This document shows, in pieces, positions 34,252 to 46,493 of a DNA stretch of 64,000 nt. The stretch spans positions 355-64,354 of the forward strand of contig VWZS01000911.1 of assembly GCA_013397075.1 (NCBI GenBank). Reading direction: 5' to 3'. The DNA is from Rhabdornis inornatus. Taxonomy: Eukaryota; Chordata; Aves; Passeriformes; Rhabdornithidae. Position numbers and translations under genes: made by a program. Position 1 is the first letter of the stretch; each line of letters opens with the position of its first letter. The notes under the pieces are model-generated. The model saw only the letters and a list, made by a program, of their open reading frames with translations. It did not search any database and was not told the origin of the DNA.

Positions 34252-37200
34252 GTAAAGAACTGAATTTACCAGGGGTGGGCTTGTGGCACAATGTCTAAAC
34301 AACTTTTGAAATGCGAAGAGGGCTCCCTGGTAATTAATGGTGTGATTTGACACCTCACAATAATCTACCCTGATTTCCAGGGACTTGCAGTCTGCAACCC
34401 TCCTGTAACAACAGTTTCTTTCAGCTAGGAGATTGCAGAGAGGGTTGTGCTGCAACTGCTTTCAGAAGTGAGTGGAGGGCATGGCTGAAGACATACAAAT
34501 ATTTCTCCTTAGTTTTCCTGTGTTTCCTTGCAGCAAATACAAAAACTAGTTAGCTGCAGCACTTGATTAGACTATTTCTGTTTTGTTTGTTTGGTCAAGG
34601 ATCTCTTAAACTGGTATTTTGGCTGCAAATAGAGAGATTTCATGGTTTTCCTTCATCTTAATTTCTGTTTTTCTCATATTTAAATAGTAAGTCCATACCA
34701 GTGCAGTAGCATACTGGTAGCAGTGCTACCCCCCACTAGGCTGAGCTGGGGGGAACAGAACTGTAAATTTTGTAAAAGGTGTTAAGGAAGACAAGAAATG
34801 AGGAAGCCTCTGCTGCTGTCTCTGCAGGTACATTTACTGTGTTGACTCTAGAATTCTACCTCTCAGCAGCTGCTGAAAATGCTTCTCTTCTTCCCTGGTG
34901 CTTCCCAAGTCATGTTGGATATGCAGTGTAAGGGATAGAGCTCTGGTGCAGATGAAAGCCCTCAGCTGGAAATATTCTCATATCCAAGACAGTTAATATT
35001 AATATTGGTAGATTTGTTGGTCTGCAGTAGGTACAAGGCCTGACATCTGCAAATACAGATGTCTGTGTTTACATAAAATTGTGCATACACAAATACAGAT
35101 TTCTGTATTTTCATCTCTTCTTTGCTGTGTAACGTATTTGGTTACTTTTTGTCTCTCCTCCCTTCTTGTTTGTGGATAGAAATTTGCAGAGCTCTTTCTG
35201 AAGTGCTTCAAACCTATAATAGGCTAGGAATTATTTTTGACCAAGTTTAGAACGGGATTTCACTCTTTTAGACAGGATATCTTACTTTCTAAGTGAGGAC
35301 TGTCCTTTTGAATTCCTGAAGGAAAATGAAAAGCAAATGACAAATGGTATTATCACAGTCTCTTTTGGAATATCAATGTCAAACTCTTGCCCTAAGCTTC
35401 CTGCCTGTTCTTCTGGAGCTAATCCAGAAATAAAGCAATAACTGGGTTTTTATTTTTGCGACTGTACTGTATTACTAGAAAATATTATTTAACCTGCAGG
35501 GAGATGAGGTGTCATGTTTATCAGCTGAACAGAAAAAATGATGGGGATTTTGCCCTGTGAAGAGCAAGTGGAGGCAGATCAGGAAGAAGCAGTAAATGGG
35601 GCAAGTCATCTGTTGCTTTTTCAGCCTCTCCCGAGCCCCCTGTGTGTGTCCTGCCTGTACCTCTCACCCAATGAAAGCCAACACAGCACAGATTTGCTGC
35701 TCTGTGCCATTTTACATGGCCCCAAGGGGTTAACTGGAAATGGCAAAATTCTTTCATGGGAAACTTTTTGTGTATATAATTAGACTGCCATAAAATACCA
35801 GTGTGACTTATGTATGCAGCCTCTGGAAGGAAAAACAGTGCCAGGCAGATAATTTTCACGTGACTCAAGGGCTTGAACTAGGAAAGACAGAAGTGATGAA
35901 ACACTGTAACTGCATGAACCTTCCTTGGTGAAACCCCTTGCCACCAAGCCACTGGATAGGATAAGTGGTATACTCCCAAGCAGCTGACAAACAGCACTTT
36001 CTGAGCATATGCACTTATGAAAGAAAAGTGGGATGCACTGCACATCATGATAAAACTGTTCATCCTTCTTTTCCTGAGATTATTGACAGAGTGCTTTTTC
36101 AGCAGTCTCCTCACTTCCCCAGCCTGACTTCTTTGTGGCATCAGAGGGAGTGACACCAGAGCAGTGACACAATCTCTGTCAAAGGTGTTGCTCTGATAAG
36201 CCAAGGAACTCTTTGCTATTTACTCTCATGTGTTATAAGCCCATGAAGAGAATTGTCCCTTTCAAATTAGAAGAGGCTATTGGGAGATGAATAAGTTTGC
36301 TGTGTATGTTTGAAGGATTAAAGTCTGTTTCGATGGGAACCATTTTTGTGTGCCTTTCTAGTTATGAGAATCCAAGGGGTTTCCATTGTAGAAAGGTCAC
36401 TGAGAGGGAATGGGCAGCTGTGATCAAGTAGAGGAAAGATGGTCAGCTTGGGGATTTTGAGCTTCACAAGGCTCTCAGCTGAAGTGATTCCTGTGCCTCT
36501 GATATTTTTGGCATAAGTGTAGCCCTGTGGTCATATGCCTTTGGTCTTCAATAAGCAAAGGTTATTTGATTTACACTGATGATTGAAAAACCCAAGTGTA
36601 ATAAAAGAGCAGCATCAGGTGACTTCACTTGACCAATTAGTAGATGATTAAATGTCACCAGAGTAAAGCTGTACTTTGCATGTTGCCTGCAGTTATTTCT
36701 CTGGGGGCAGGAGCTGGCTCTGGAGGCAGCTGTAACCTTTCCAAACAGAGTACAGGAAGAGAGGAGGCTGCTGGAATGAGGCTGCACTGCTGTTCTCCAG
36801 CAACTTGGTTTCATCTTTCCCATGGTTCTGTCTGCAATCTGCAACACTCATCTATAGGAAATCAAATTAATTAGGATTTATTTGACTTCAAGAGGTGAGG
36901 AAGCATATGCCCAGAATGTACTCCAGGGAGTCAGTGTGAGAACAGATGGGGAAGAATAGAAAGTCTGCTTTCCTTGCCCAATTCTTTCTCCTGTCACTCA
37001 CCTTTGGTGCACAATCATGAGTATGGATTCTTGAGTGAGTCATCCTCAAATTCTCTATTGATACTGGGATATATTTACAAAAGGACACCAAACTTCCTGG
37101 CTAATAGGCAGAGAGAGTAAAAGTTCAGTTTCAGTCTTATTATCAAGGTAAATGGCTATAAAAATGAAATGGTGGCTTGACAATCAGTGCCTAGAGATGA

Positions 37201-38748
37201 GAATGCTGAAAACTGCTGAGTTAAGTTTTGTATTTTGAGTATAAATGAAGTGTGCAAATTGCTTGAATGTCAAAGAACTTCCAATAATTTGACATTAAAA
37301 TTGTGGTTTTAAGTGCACAGTAATCAAAAAGCCAGAGCTGATGTTGGCGCATCAGCTGCGAAAACACATGAACACATCAGCTGTCTGCAAGTTATGCTTC
37401 AGTTTCTGGGTATACTCTGATTATGTTTATTATGATGCAACTTCATTGTAGAAGTCACCCTCTTTAGTGAAAAAGAAACAAAAACGCAGTAGAAGACAGG
37501 GCTCTGCTGGAGGTGCCTGTGACACATCAGGATTTCACTGCTCTTTAGAAACAGAGATTCCATCAGAGAATTTAACTAGTGTTACTTGTTAACATCCTAA
37601 TGACACGATTTATGAGCAGCAACAAAGACATAAAAGAGAAAAAAAAAATACAGAAACAACTCAAAGCCACCCAAGTTCTCGAACATCAAGCTTGGAACCA
37701 AGGGCGTATTGCCAGCACCTGCTCTTGTCCTCAGCTTTCCCCTCCACCCAGCAGAAAGCACCTGGAATTGCTGTGTTCTCTCTGCCCTGCAAGTTCCCAT
37801 CTGAAGAGTCCTATCCAAACTTTTGATTTCCATGCATCCAACCAAGCTTTGAAACTGGAGCAAAGCCAGGTACATTGCTTTAGCAGGGAAGGGAGCTCTG
37901 TTGCTTTGCAGAGCACATTGTATTTTAATTTTGTAAACTATTAGACTAAAATATTGAATTCAAAAGCTAATAAAGAGGTAGGAAAAAAGTACCACTTTGA
38001 TTATCATGTTTTCAAATATCTTCATTAATTTATTTCATTGCAATGCAAAGGAAATATTACAACCCATTTCATAGGTAAGGAAATTAAGATGTGCTGAACA
38101 CATCTTTTCACAGCCCTACAGCTGGTTTTCAAAAGCTTGGAGTTAAATGGATACTTTCCTCATTCCTGTTCTTTTACTCCTTTTTTTGGACTAAATTACC
38201 TTTTTTATTTTCTATGTAGCAGATTGGGTGATGTGACTTTTTTCCCCTCACTGCCTTTCCCTCCTCCCAGAGTAATACTCTATTCACAAAGCTACACATA
38301 AGCTAGGGAAGGGAAAGAGTCAAATGGTTAAATTTTACATACCCTATTTAAGTGAACTGCACCTGCCTTTGTCAGCCAGATTTTTTTCATGATGCTCAAG
38401 TAATAAAATCTTACTGACATGTGAGTAAATAATTTCAAATGAATTCTTTGTATAGAACTTCTTAGCTCTGAAGCTGACATCTGTTATTTAAGTAATAAAC
38501 AGAAAATCTATAGTCTGCTTTGGTTTCAGAAACTGTTTTATGTGAAATAGCATACTACTTTGTTTAGAACCTTTTTTCTTCCGAGTTCTCCAGTTGTTTC
38601 CAAATTAATACCAAAAAATAACTAAGATCCTCAACCAGCATCTGGTCTCACGGAGCATTTTTTTTTCCTGAAGCAAAATACTTAGCTAAGATTGGATTGG
38701 TACTGACAGGGCACATTCAGCTTTTCCTTTTTTTTCCTCTTTGTGCAG
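34252..38748 (+). other. FAM13C intron 3
   Basis: A 4.5-kb intron. It contains an 8-bp perfect stem (AGCTGATG/CATCAGCT, 36-base neighbourhood at 37336-37357) and A/T runs. No coding exon or mobile element was recognised. Confidence 0.8.
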
Positions 38749-38870
38749 GAGCTGGAGTGTGCATTGCCAGGCGTCTCAGAATGGCAGGGGAAGGCTGGAT
38801 CCTCAGCTAATAACTATGCACAGAACGTGGCTTTGAAATGCCAGGAAGCAGTTGTGAGATTCCAACCAAG
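38749..38870 (+). CDS. FAM13C: FAM13C coding exon 4
   Basis: It encodes residues 107-146 plus two bases of R147, from ELECALPGVSEW to EAVVRFQP. The AxKCQExVRxQPR ending agrees with vertebrate FAM13C from memory; the first half is poorly conserved. The acceptor TTTTTCCTCTTTGTGCAG is strong and the donor is AAG|GTAAGA. Confidence 0.9.
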
Positions 38871-41800
38871 GTAAGACTTGGGATAACACAGCACATTTCA
38901 CTTCTCATTAACTGTAGGAAAGGCTAATTCTTTTGCTGCCTTCTTCATAAAATATTCAGACTCGTGGCTCTTGTTGGCAGTGTATTCTATATTTATACAT
39001 CTAGGACTCTTTGGAGAAAGCAAAAGGGATAAAGATAAGAATGCAAATTTCATCATTCTTTAAACCCCTTACATCTGAAGCAGAAAGAACATCCTTAGTT
39101 TAGAAACTTCAGTTCCTCTGGGCCAAGTTTCAAAAATACTTCTCCGCTTCTTTTCTTTTACCCCCAATGCTGAATTGCCTCTCTTTCTCTGAGCTGCATT
39201 CTCTGAGAAATAGGAAAGGGAACCTTCACACCTGATTATAGCAAGGGTATCCACTTATGTACAGTTTAGACTCTGGGTGCTGTGGCAGCTGTACTTGTTC
39301 TGGAGCTGGAAGGGCACTGTGTGTTCAGGTCTGGCATTAAACAAGTCTTGATGGCAGGTAACTCAGCTGGTGATGAAGTAACTCAGCTCTGTTTCTACTT
39401 TCATCCATCATGGCCATGCAAAAGGCTAAAAATGAGGTTTCAAATCACCCAACTGACCAGTTAAAGTGTGTCCTAGGGATAAGATTTAGTCCTTACTAAA
39501 TCTGGAGGCACTGCTTTACACATTTCCTATGTTCAGGTGCTGGTTTGGCTCTGCTTTTCTGTGCACAGAGCTCTTGTCAGGTGAGCCAGGTCTCTGCTCT
39601 TTGTCTTAATGTGCACGATAGCCTTGGCACTCTGTGGCAGTCTCTGTCTCCCTTTGGAGGGTCTCAGCAGCAGCAGTGCATCCCAGTGATGCTCAGTAGC
39701 TCAGGGCACAGCTGGCTGACAGCTAGAGCTCACTGACTCAAGGTTTGTTTGCAGTCAGGAGCAGGACAGCAGTGACAGCTGCCATCCAATGGCGCTTAGG
39801 TGCTTTATGTGACATGAACTGGTTGTCTTCTCCACAGCTTTTAGGAGGCAACATTGTAAAAGACCTCAATTTGTGCACTCAGAGGAAGGGTTAGCAGAAT
39901 GAAAAAGCATTTAATTAGCTTGGACAACAAAGTGCTTTTGCCCTCCAACGCCTGTAAGTGCAATTGAAACGCTGCATCTCAGGAAATGTTTCTAATTAGG
40001 AAGCCTGCCTTCTCTTTTTTCTGTCATTCCATACGCAAGGAAAGAATCCCACGGACTTCTTGTAAAGAGGAGCTTACTGAGTGTGGTATCAGACAGTCAG
40101 ACCTACCCAGTGGCTCTGCTGGTGGGATGTTTGTGTATGGGTAGGTAACAAAATAGCTGGTTAATTTAAAAAGGAATGTGATGAAAGACACACGGACTTT
40201 AGAGATAGGAACCAGAATGAAGTGTGCGTGAATAAAAAACAACTGCAGCAAAGTTCCCCTGTCCACTTGAACAATTTGGCCTTTTTAGTCTGCCTGGTAT
40301 TAAACTATTTTCCAATATGCTATTTATTCTTGTTTAACACCACGGTAGCTCCTTAGAAAGCCTCCTATCCACAAGGCCTAAATCTGTTAAATAATGATCC
40401 TGGATTTACCATTCTAAGTGCTGTGAAAACACAGTGATTAAATCTCAATTCTGGCCATGTTTCAGTTTGATTACATTACGAAAAAGAGAAGTTGGTGACT
40501 TTACTGTCAAATAAGGAACTTTAAACATAAATAAGCGTTAACATGTGGTATCTGGCCTCACATACACAATGCACACTTCATTTATTTTAACTGTCCTTGA
40601 AATGACACTCTCATCACCCAGCTGTGGCAGGGCACTTCCACTTGCCTATGCCAGAGTTCCCAGTTCCAGTTTGACAATCGCTGTGTCTGGTGATTCCTCC
40701 TGAGGGTCACCACCAGTTGCCTCCTCCCTGTGCTGTCAGGCAGGGCCACAGCAGCTGAGAGCCCGTGTCTCAGCTCACACGGGTCTCTGGCTGCTGAACC
40801 AGGCTCACAGCCCTGACTCAAGCAACAGGCTGTGAAACTGCTGCCAGGGGATGATGTCTTGCCTTGTTTTGTGCCTTCTCTGCTGTGGGACGTGCAAAGG
40901 TTAAGCATTCAGTGTTGGCAGCAGGCAGCAATTGTAGCTAGATTTGGACAGAACATGCTCGCCAGCACCACAAAACCCAAATTTCCCTGTCTTCCACTGG
41001 TTTTGCTGGGCTGCTGGTAAAATTAGCAATGCTTTGGGACACTACACCTGCCTAGTGTCCCTAAGTCAGACAAAAAGCTCTCTGGTCTTTAGGAGGAGAG
41101 GAGAGGGACACACTGCTGCAGGGGTGTCCCTATACACCTGTCTCCCATATCAGACGTGTAGGGAGAGGGCAGGAGAAGTAGTATTTATTTCTGTCCCAAA
41201 TAAAGGATCAAGGTTGATTGTTTCTAGTGCATCCTTTTTTTACTTCTGCAGGGGGCTGTAGCTCTGCCACGAGTCTCATTGGGATTAAAGGTCTAAATAC
41301 GTCTGAACTCTATATAAGATCTGTTCTGGTGAGTGTGAGGCAGCTAAAAACTAGATCATTTAAACAACGAACAACCTTTTTTTTTTTTTAAATCACTAAC
41401 AGCTTTTCAGTACAGTTCCCATTAAGCAGAAAAATCTAAGTTTAGGATATTCTAACAAGGGATGCTCATAAACAAATGTGTGACAGAGAAGAACAAACCA
41501 GGCAGTGTAAGAGCAACAATACAGAGAGTTATGACTTAGAAGTGTGTATTGTTTCTTTGAGGGGGTACTTTCATTTTATGGTAACCACTGAAACAATAAA
41601 GGAAAAGTTTTGTGGGATTTGAGGGAAATGGAAAAGTAGACTTGAATAGATTTGCAGCCAGAAGGATAAGGGAATAGTGTCTTGGTTTTGGCTAAGCAGT
41701 ACCTGACCTGTGAAGCAAGGATTTCAATCTCAAGAGGTATTTATCATGTATGATTTATGAACATTAGCATAAATTTAGTAGATGAAACACCATCTGTATG

Positions 41801-44800
41801 GAAGGAAACCTTTACATTTTTTTTCCAGAACGTGAATTTCTAATACTATTGCCAGCGATTACACTGAATACTGCTCCGGTCATTTTGTGTAGCTGGGTTT
41901 GGATATGAGTGCAATATAATCTGTACCTTGATAGAAGGTTATAAGCTGGTCCTGGGAACAAATAAAGGAATTGCCTTTTTTTTAACAGAGACTAGAAAAG
42001 CCAGCATAGAACAATACACATGATTACAAACAGCTGCTCCTGTCACTTGCCTTCTCGAAGGCAATCAGCAAAACCGGAGTGGGCTGCAGGCTGTGTGCAG
42101 TTACCTGAGCCGAGCCTGGTGCTTTTGTCAGATGCCTGCTACAGAGAGAGGAGGCTGAAGCAAAGCTCTCTGTGGCAGTGGGAAGGTCAACGCTTCAGCA
42201 AAGGCTGCATGTCAAGTCAGCGTGGAATTCAGAACTACAGTCTGGGGTGAAGTTTTCTGCCAAAGGAAAATTCCTGAAAGTTCCCCACCTTTCACCATTC
42301 CACAAATAAATTGGGAATGAAGTGGTTTCATTTAACAGGACTTAGCAGGTCCCAGGACTGGTCCTTATTCTGCCATTCTATAACTCTATCTGGAAGAGGC
42401 TGTAGGGTGGCAGTTGCTGTCAGACTTATGATTGTTCTGCAGAAGTGGAAATGCTGGATCTTGGGGTCAGCCAGAGCCTCCCGAGGTTTCTGTGCTTCCC
42501 TGAGGGAAGGACAAGATCTAGCAAGGCAAGTGTATTTTGAGAGTGCAGTTCAGGTGGGAACTCTCGTGGTTTTCAGGCTTTCTGCTGAACAGCTACAACT
42601 CAGAGATGAGTGGGAGGCAGCAGGGAAGCTGCAGAAGTGCTGATGTGGCTGTGCAGACCTGAATGGCTGAGGCAGAGCCTGAGAGGCTGCATTTCTTCAC
42701 CTGCACAGGTAGCCAGGTGAGCAGGGAGAAAGTTGAGAAATGGCTGACTGGTTCCTAAGAACAGTTTCTTCAGAGATGTTGGTATTAAAGTACTGGTGTT
42801 TATGGTTTCAGTGATACTTCCTGTACCAAGACATGGAAAAGTCTCTGAGCAAGCTTTTGAGTTGCATTGAGATTAAAGAAAAAAAAAAAAAGGTGGGATG
42901 GGGAGAGGATAGAGGGAGGAGGAAGATAAGAACAGCTCTTGCTGCAGCCCCAGTAAGGACAATGCCTGCTGAGTATGAAGCTGCTGGTAGTAAGAATAAC
43001 AAGTGCTGGCTGGGTTACGTAAGGGCTGGAACTAATGAGACAGGCACTGCTACACTGGCTCTCTGTCTGAGTTCTATTCCAGCACTCAGGGACTGCCCAG
43101 GGAGTGTCCTTGGGCCCTTCAAGGTGGATATTTCTTTCGTTGCAGGTGTGCATTTTATGTTCATCCCAAAGTCTGTTGCAGTTCTGCATTGCTTTCTAAG
43201 GAGTCATAGGTATGCTTTTGAAGCATCCACCTGCAGCCCCATATTGAGGTGTTTGGATTTCATAACTTTTTTTGCCATCTGGGAAGGTTCCAGAAAGGAG
43301 CCTTCTGTTTTCCGGGTGCTGAGATATGCTGGTTGTGTGTTCTGCCGTCCTGTGAACTTGTCTGCTGTAACTCTGGACAGGCTGAGTCAGTCCCCTGACA
43401 GGGAACTGAGACTTCCATTCATGAGCTGTTGGCTTTCTAGGTCACCCTCATGGTGGGAAGGGTGGAACTGGCTCCTGGATTGGACACAGGGGAGGAGTAT
43501 TTGGCCAGGATAGACTGAAGGTGACTCTGGAAAAGGAGTTTCATCCCACAGAATACTGGGAGGTTGATGGACAAGACTTACCCTGGCATCAGCAATGCCA
43601 AGACACTGTGCACCTGTGGCATTGTGGTGTATAAACACATAAATAGCCTGGGGGTGGGGTTTGTGTGGTCAGAATTGGACTGGAGTGAGGTTTGCAAGTT
43701 ACAAAATGTAATACTCTTTTCTGAGTTTCGCAGAAGAAATGTGGTGGGGATTTGCTTAGATTATCTTCAAACATTTTCCCCAGCTTTTAAAATTATGTGG
43801 TTTTATTTGAATTTTATGCAGGTTTAAAAGTGATGTTGTGCATAATTCAAAAATTCATGTGTCCTGGTCTGTTTTTTAAACAGCACAGTGCTCATGCAAA
43901 TTTATCTCCCACCTGAAGTCTGATAGGAGCTCTATTATGATAATTAGAATTTAGATTTTTTTTTTTGGTTGTTGTTGTTTTTATATCCACAAGCATCAAA
44001 TGTACATGTTACTTATAACATCTTTGCCATCTCTGTCATGGAGAGAAGGATAATTTTGCCAAAGCCAGAGTCTATAAAGGAGGGTGAGAGACACGTATTT
44101 GAGTAGTAGCCACAGAGAAAATTTAATTTTCATTATTTTACATTATGTAAATTATACAAAATAATGGTGCCTGCAATTATTCAAAATTTCAGCTAAGGCC
44201 TGAAATAATTTTAATGCGGCACAGATGGAAAATTAGGGCTTGTTCCTGCTGCTTTTGAAGTTAATGGATATTTTGTGATTGGCTTTTAATGAGAGTAGGA
44301 TCCAAACTGTTGTTATTAAATTGTAGGCCCTGTGTTGCCTGGTGACAATCAGAAAACCTGCATTTGCCTAGCAGAGCAATTAATCTTGGTGAAAATGAAA
44401 AAGCACACCCCAAAACTCTCTGTGTAGAGTAAGATCAGCTCAGCACCGATGAAACTGAAAATATAAATGCTCATCACACAAAAATAATTATTCACCTTAA
44501 TGATTTCAGTATCTCCAGAATCCAAATAATGCATAAATAAGAGCATCTTACTCTAGTATTTCTAGTGTAAAAGCAACAGTAAAATGAAAGATTAAGTCAT
44601 TCTACAACAGCTGGCAAGAACATCAACCTGAATGACAGAGGTGGTAACCTTCATGGCTGCTGTAAACCTTTCACCTTTTTCTCTCCAGAGTGCAAGACTT
44701 GTGAGTGATACAGCTGTGAATTATGTAGAACTTTGTACAGTTCCTGTACAAAGTGCTGCTAGCCTTTACTGTTTTGTTTTGGTTTTTTTGTTTGTTTGTT

Positions 44801-46429
44801 TTGGTTTTGTTTTGTTTTTGTTTTGTCTCTATTTTATTAAGGAGAGTTCCCATTTGCTCTGTTATGCACCCTGAAAGGAGTCATCCAAATGAATACCAGA
44901 AGTATACAAATCCGACATGTGTTGTTTTAATCCTTTCCTTTGTGTCTAGCTCTATTTCAATGCAATAAATCACCCTAAATATTTTTTCTGCATTAGTGAA
45001 TTAGTTCTTCAGCTGTTTGTAGCCTTGCAGATGCCTCCTTATGTGTTATTAAATCAAACTACAAATATTTCACTCTTTCCTATTAAATTAGTCTTTTAGC
45101 TGTTCTCATGACTCACTTCTGTTCCTATGGGAATTGCACATCTTGGATCCTGTTTGGAGCCAAGAGGTTCACCCTGGTGTAGCTATCTAATGTGTCTGGT
45201 TAGATAAGAGAAGTGGCATAGCCATCATTTCAGTTTTTAAACTCCTCACAAATTCAGGCAGAACTACAACAAACATCTCTGCATCTCTCTGTTGTGGTTT
45301 TGTGTTCTCTAGAGGCTTTTACAGCTATTTCTTTTTGCTGGGATGACTCTGAGCTTAGAAAAATACGAATTATTTCATGCAAAGGAATCTGGGTATTGTG
45401 TTGGATTTGATCACATCTCCAAGTGAGTCTCCAGGGGCCAGCAGATATCACCACATTTTCAGCACTGACAAATCTCATTCTCTGAGACAGCTGCAGTTTT
45501 CTTGCTTCCCCTGAGTCAAGAGTCAGCTTGTGGTACACCCATGTCAGGCTCTGAAATCACATGTGAAAAGCCTCAGCTTGTTTTGGGGATGAACATAGTG
45601 GTGGTGGGAAGCTATTGGGGTTGCTCGCTCAGTCTGTAGGAAGCTGTTTTTAGACTTCAGTTTCATTGCTTGGTGTAATGAATTAGTACCTGACCCTGAT
45701 GCTGGGAGCTGGGTGGGCCACATCTGCCGGGGTGGGGCACAGCTCCTCAGTGGGCACAGTCAGGGGAAAGAGACTTGCCCCTCAGTAGTCCAGGGCCTTC
45801 TTTTCCTCTTCCCACATGGAGAAGCAGCAATACACTGAGAGAAAACCAAAGGTGTGGACATCTCTGATGGCAGCAAAGTGACACTCACCAGAAAATGTGG
45901 ACATCTCTTTTAAATGATTTCCAAGCACCTGGGGCCTTTCTGAAATTTGCAAAAGCAGAAAGATGAAGATTGAAGATTGAAATGCCGTCAGATTTAAATA
46001 TGGAAAGATTTATTCTTCATGGCTGTGATATGGGAAAACTGTTGTTCCTGATTTAAAGCATGTGGGACAAATTGTTCTTAGATTCAAGCATATGTTTAAG
46101 CTTTTTCTTGGCTTTAAACCTGTTAGCTCACCAAGACACATCATACATCTGTTTTTGACACAACAGAGTGAGCCCAGATATTAATGTCATAGTTTCCAGG
46201 ACTTCATTAACAGTTTAAATTCAATATTTAGGATTCCATTAAAATCCCTGTTGTTTTGAATGGGTTTAAAAAGAGAGATGTTACTTTCAGAGAAATGCTA
46301 GGTTTAAAATAAAATAACTTAAAATTATTCTGTAATTTATAAATTATATACACATATGATGAAAAGCTTGGGATATTTGCAGCACAGATATGCAATCTAT
46401 TGAATGATCTTTTAAATTTTGTTTTGTAG
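38871..46429 (+). other. FAM13C intron 4
   Basis: The largest intron here (7.6 kb). It has poly(T) near 41375, poly(A) at 42880-42891, a long open frame at 42833-43513, a perfect 10-bp hairpin at 44730-44754 and a (TTTTG)n tract at 44771-44826. No supported coding exon was seen. Confidence 0.8.
44771..44826. repeat. (TTTTG)n / (TTTG)n tract
   Basis: A run of T and G in TTTTG and TTTG units; simple repeat in intron 4. Confidence 0.75.
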
Positions 46430-46493
46430 AATAGATCAGAACACAAGCATTTCACCAAAAGAAGAAACTGATCAATTAAACAACTTAAATGTG
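46430..46493 (+). CDS. FAM13C: FAM13C coding exon 5
   Basis: A 64-nt exon that completes R147 and encodes residues 148-168, IDQNTSISPKEETDQ and onward to NLNV. The R-IDQ-x-T-x-ISPK core matches the FAM13C family from memory, which supports such a short exon. The acceptor is TTTTGTTTTGTAG and the donor GTG|GTAAGT. Confidence 0.88.
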
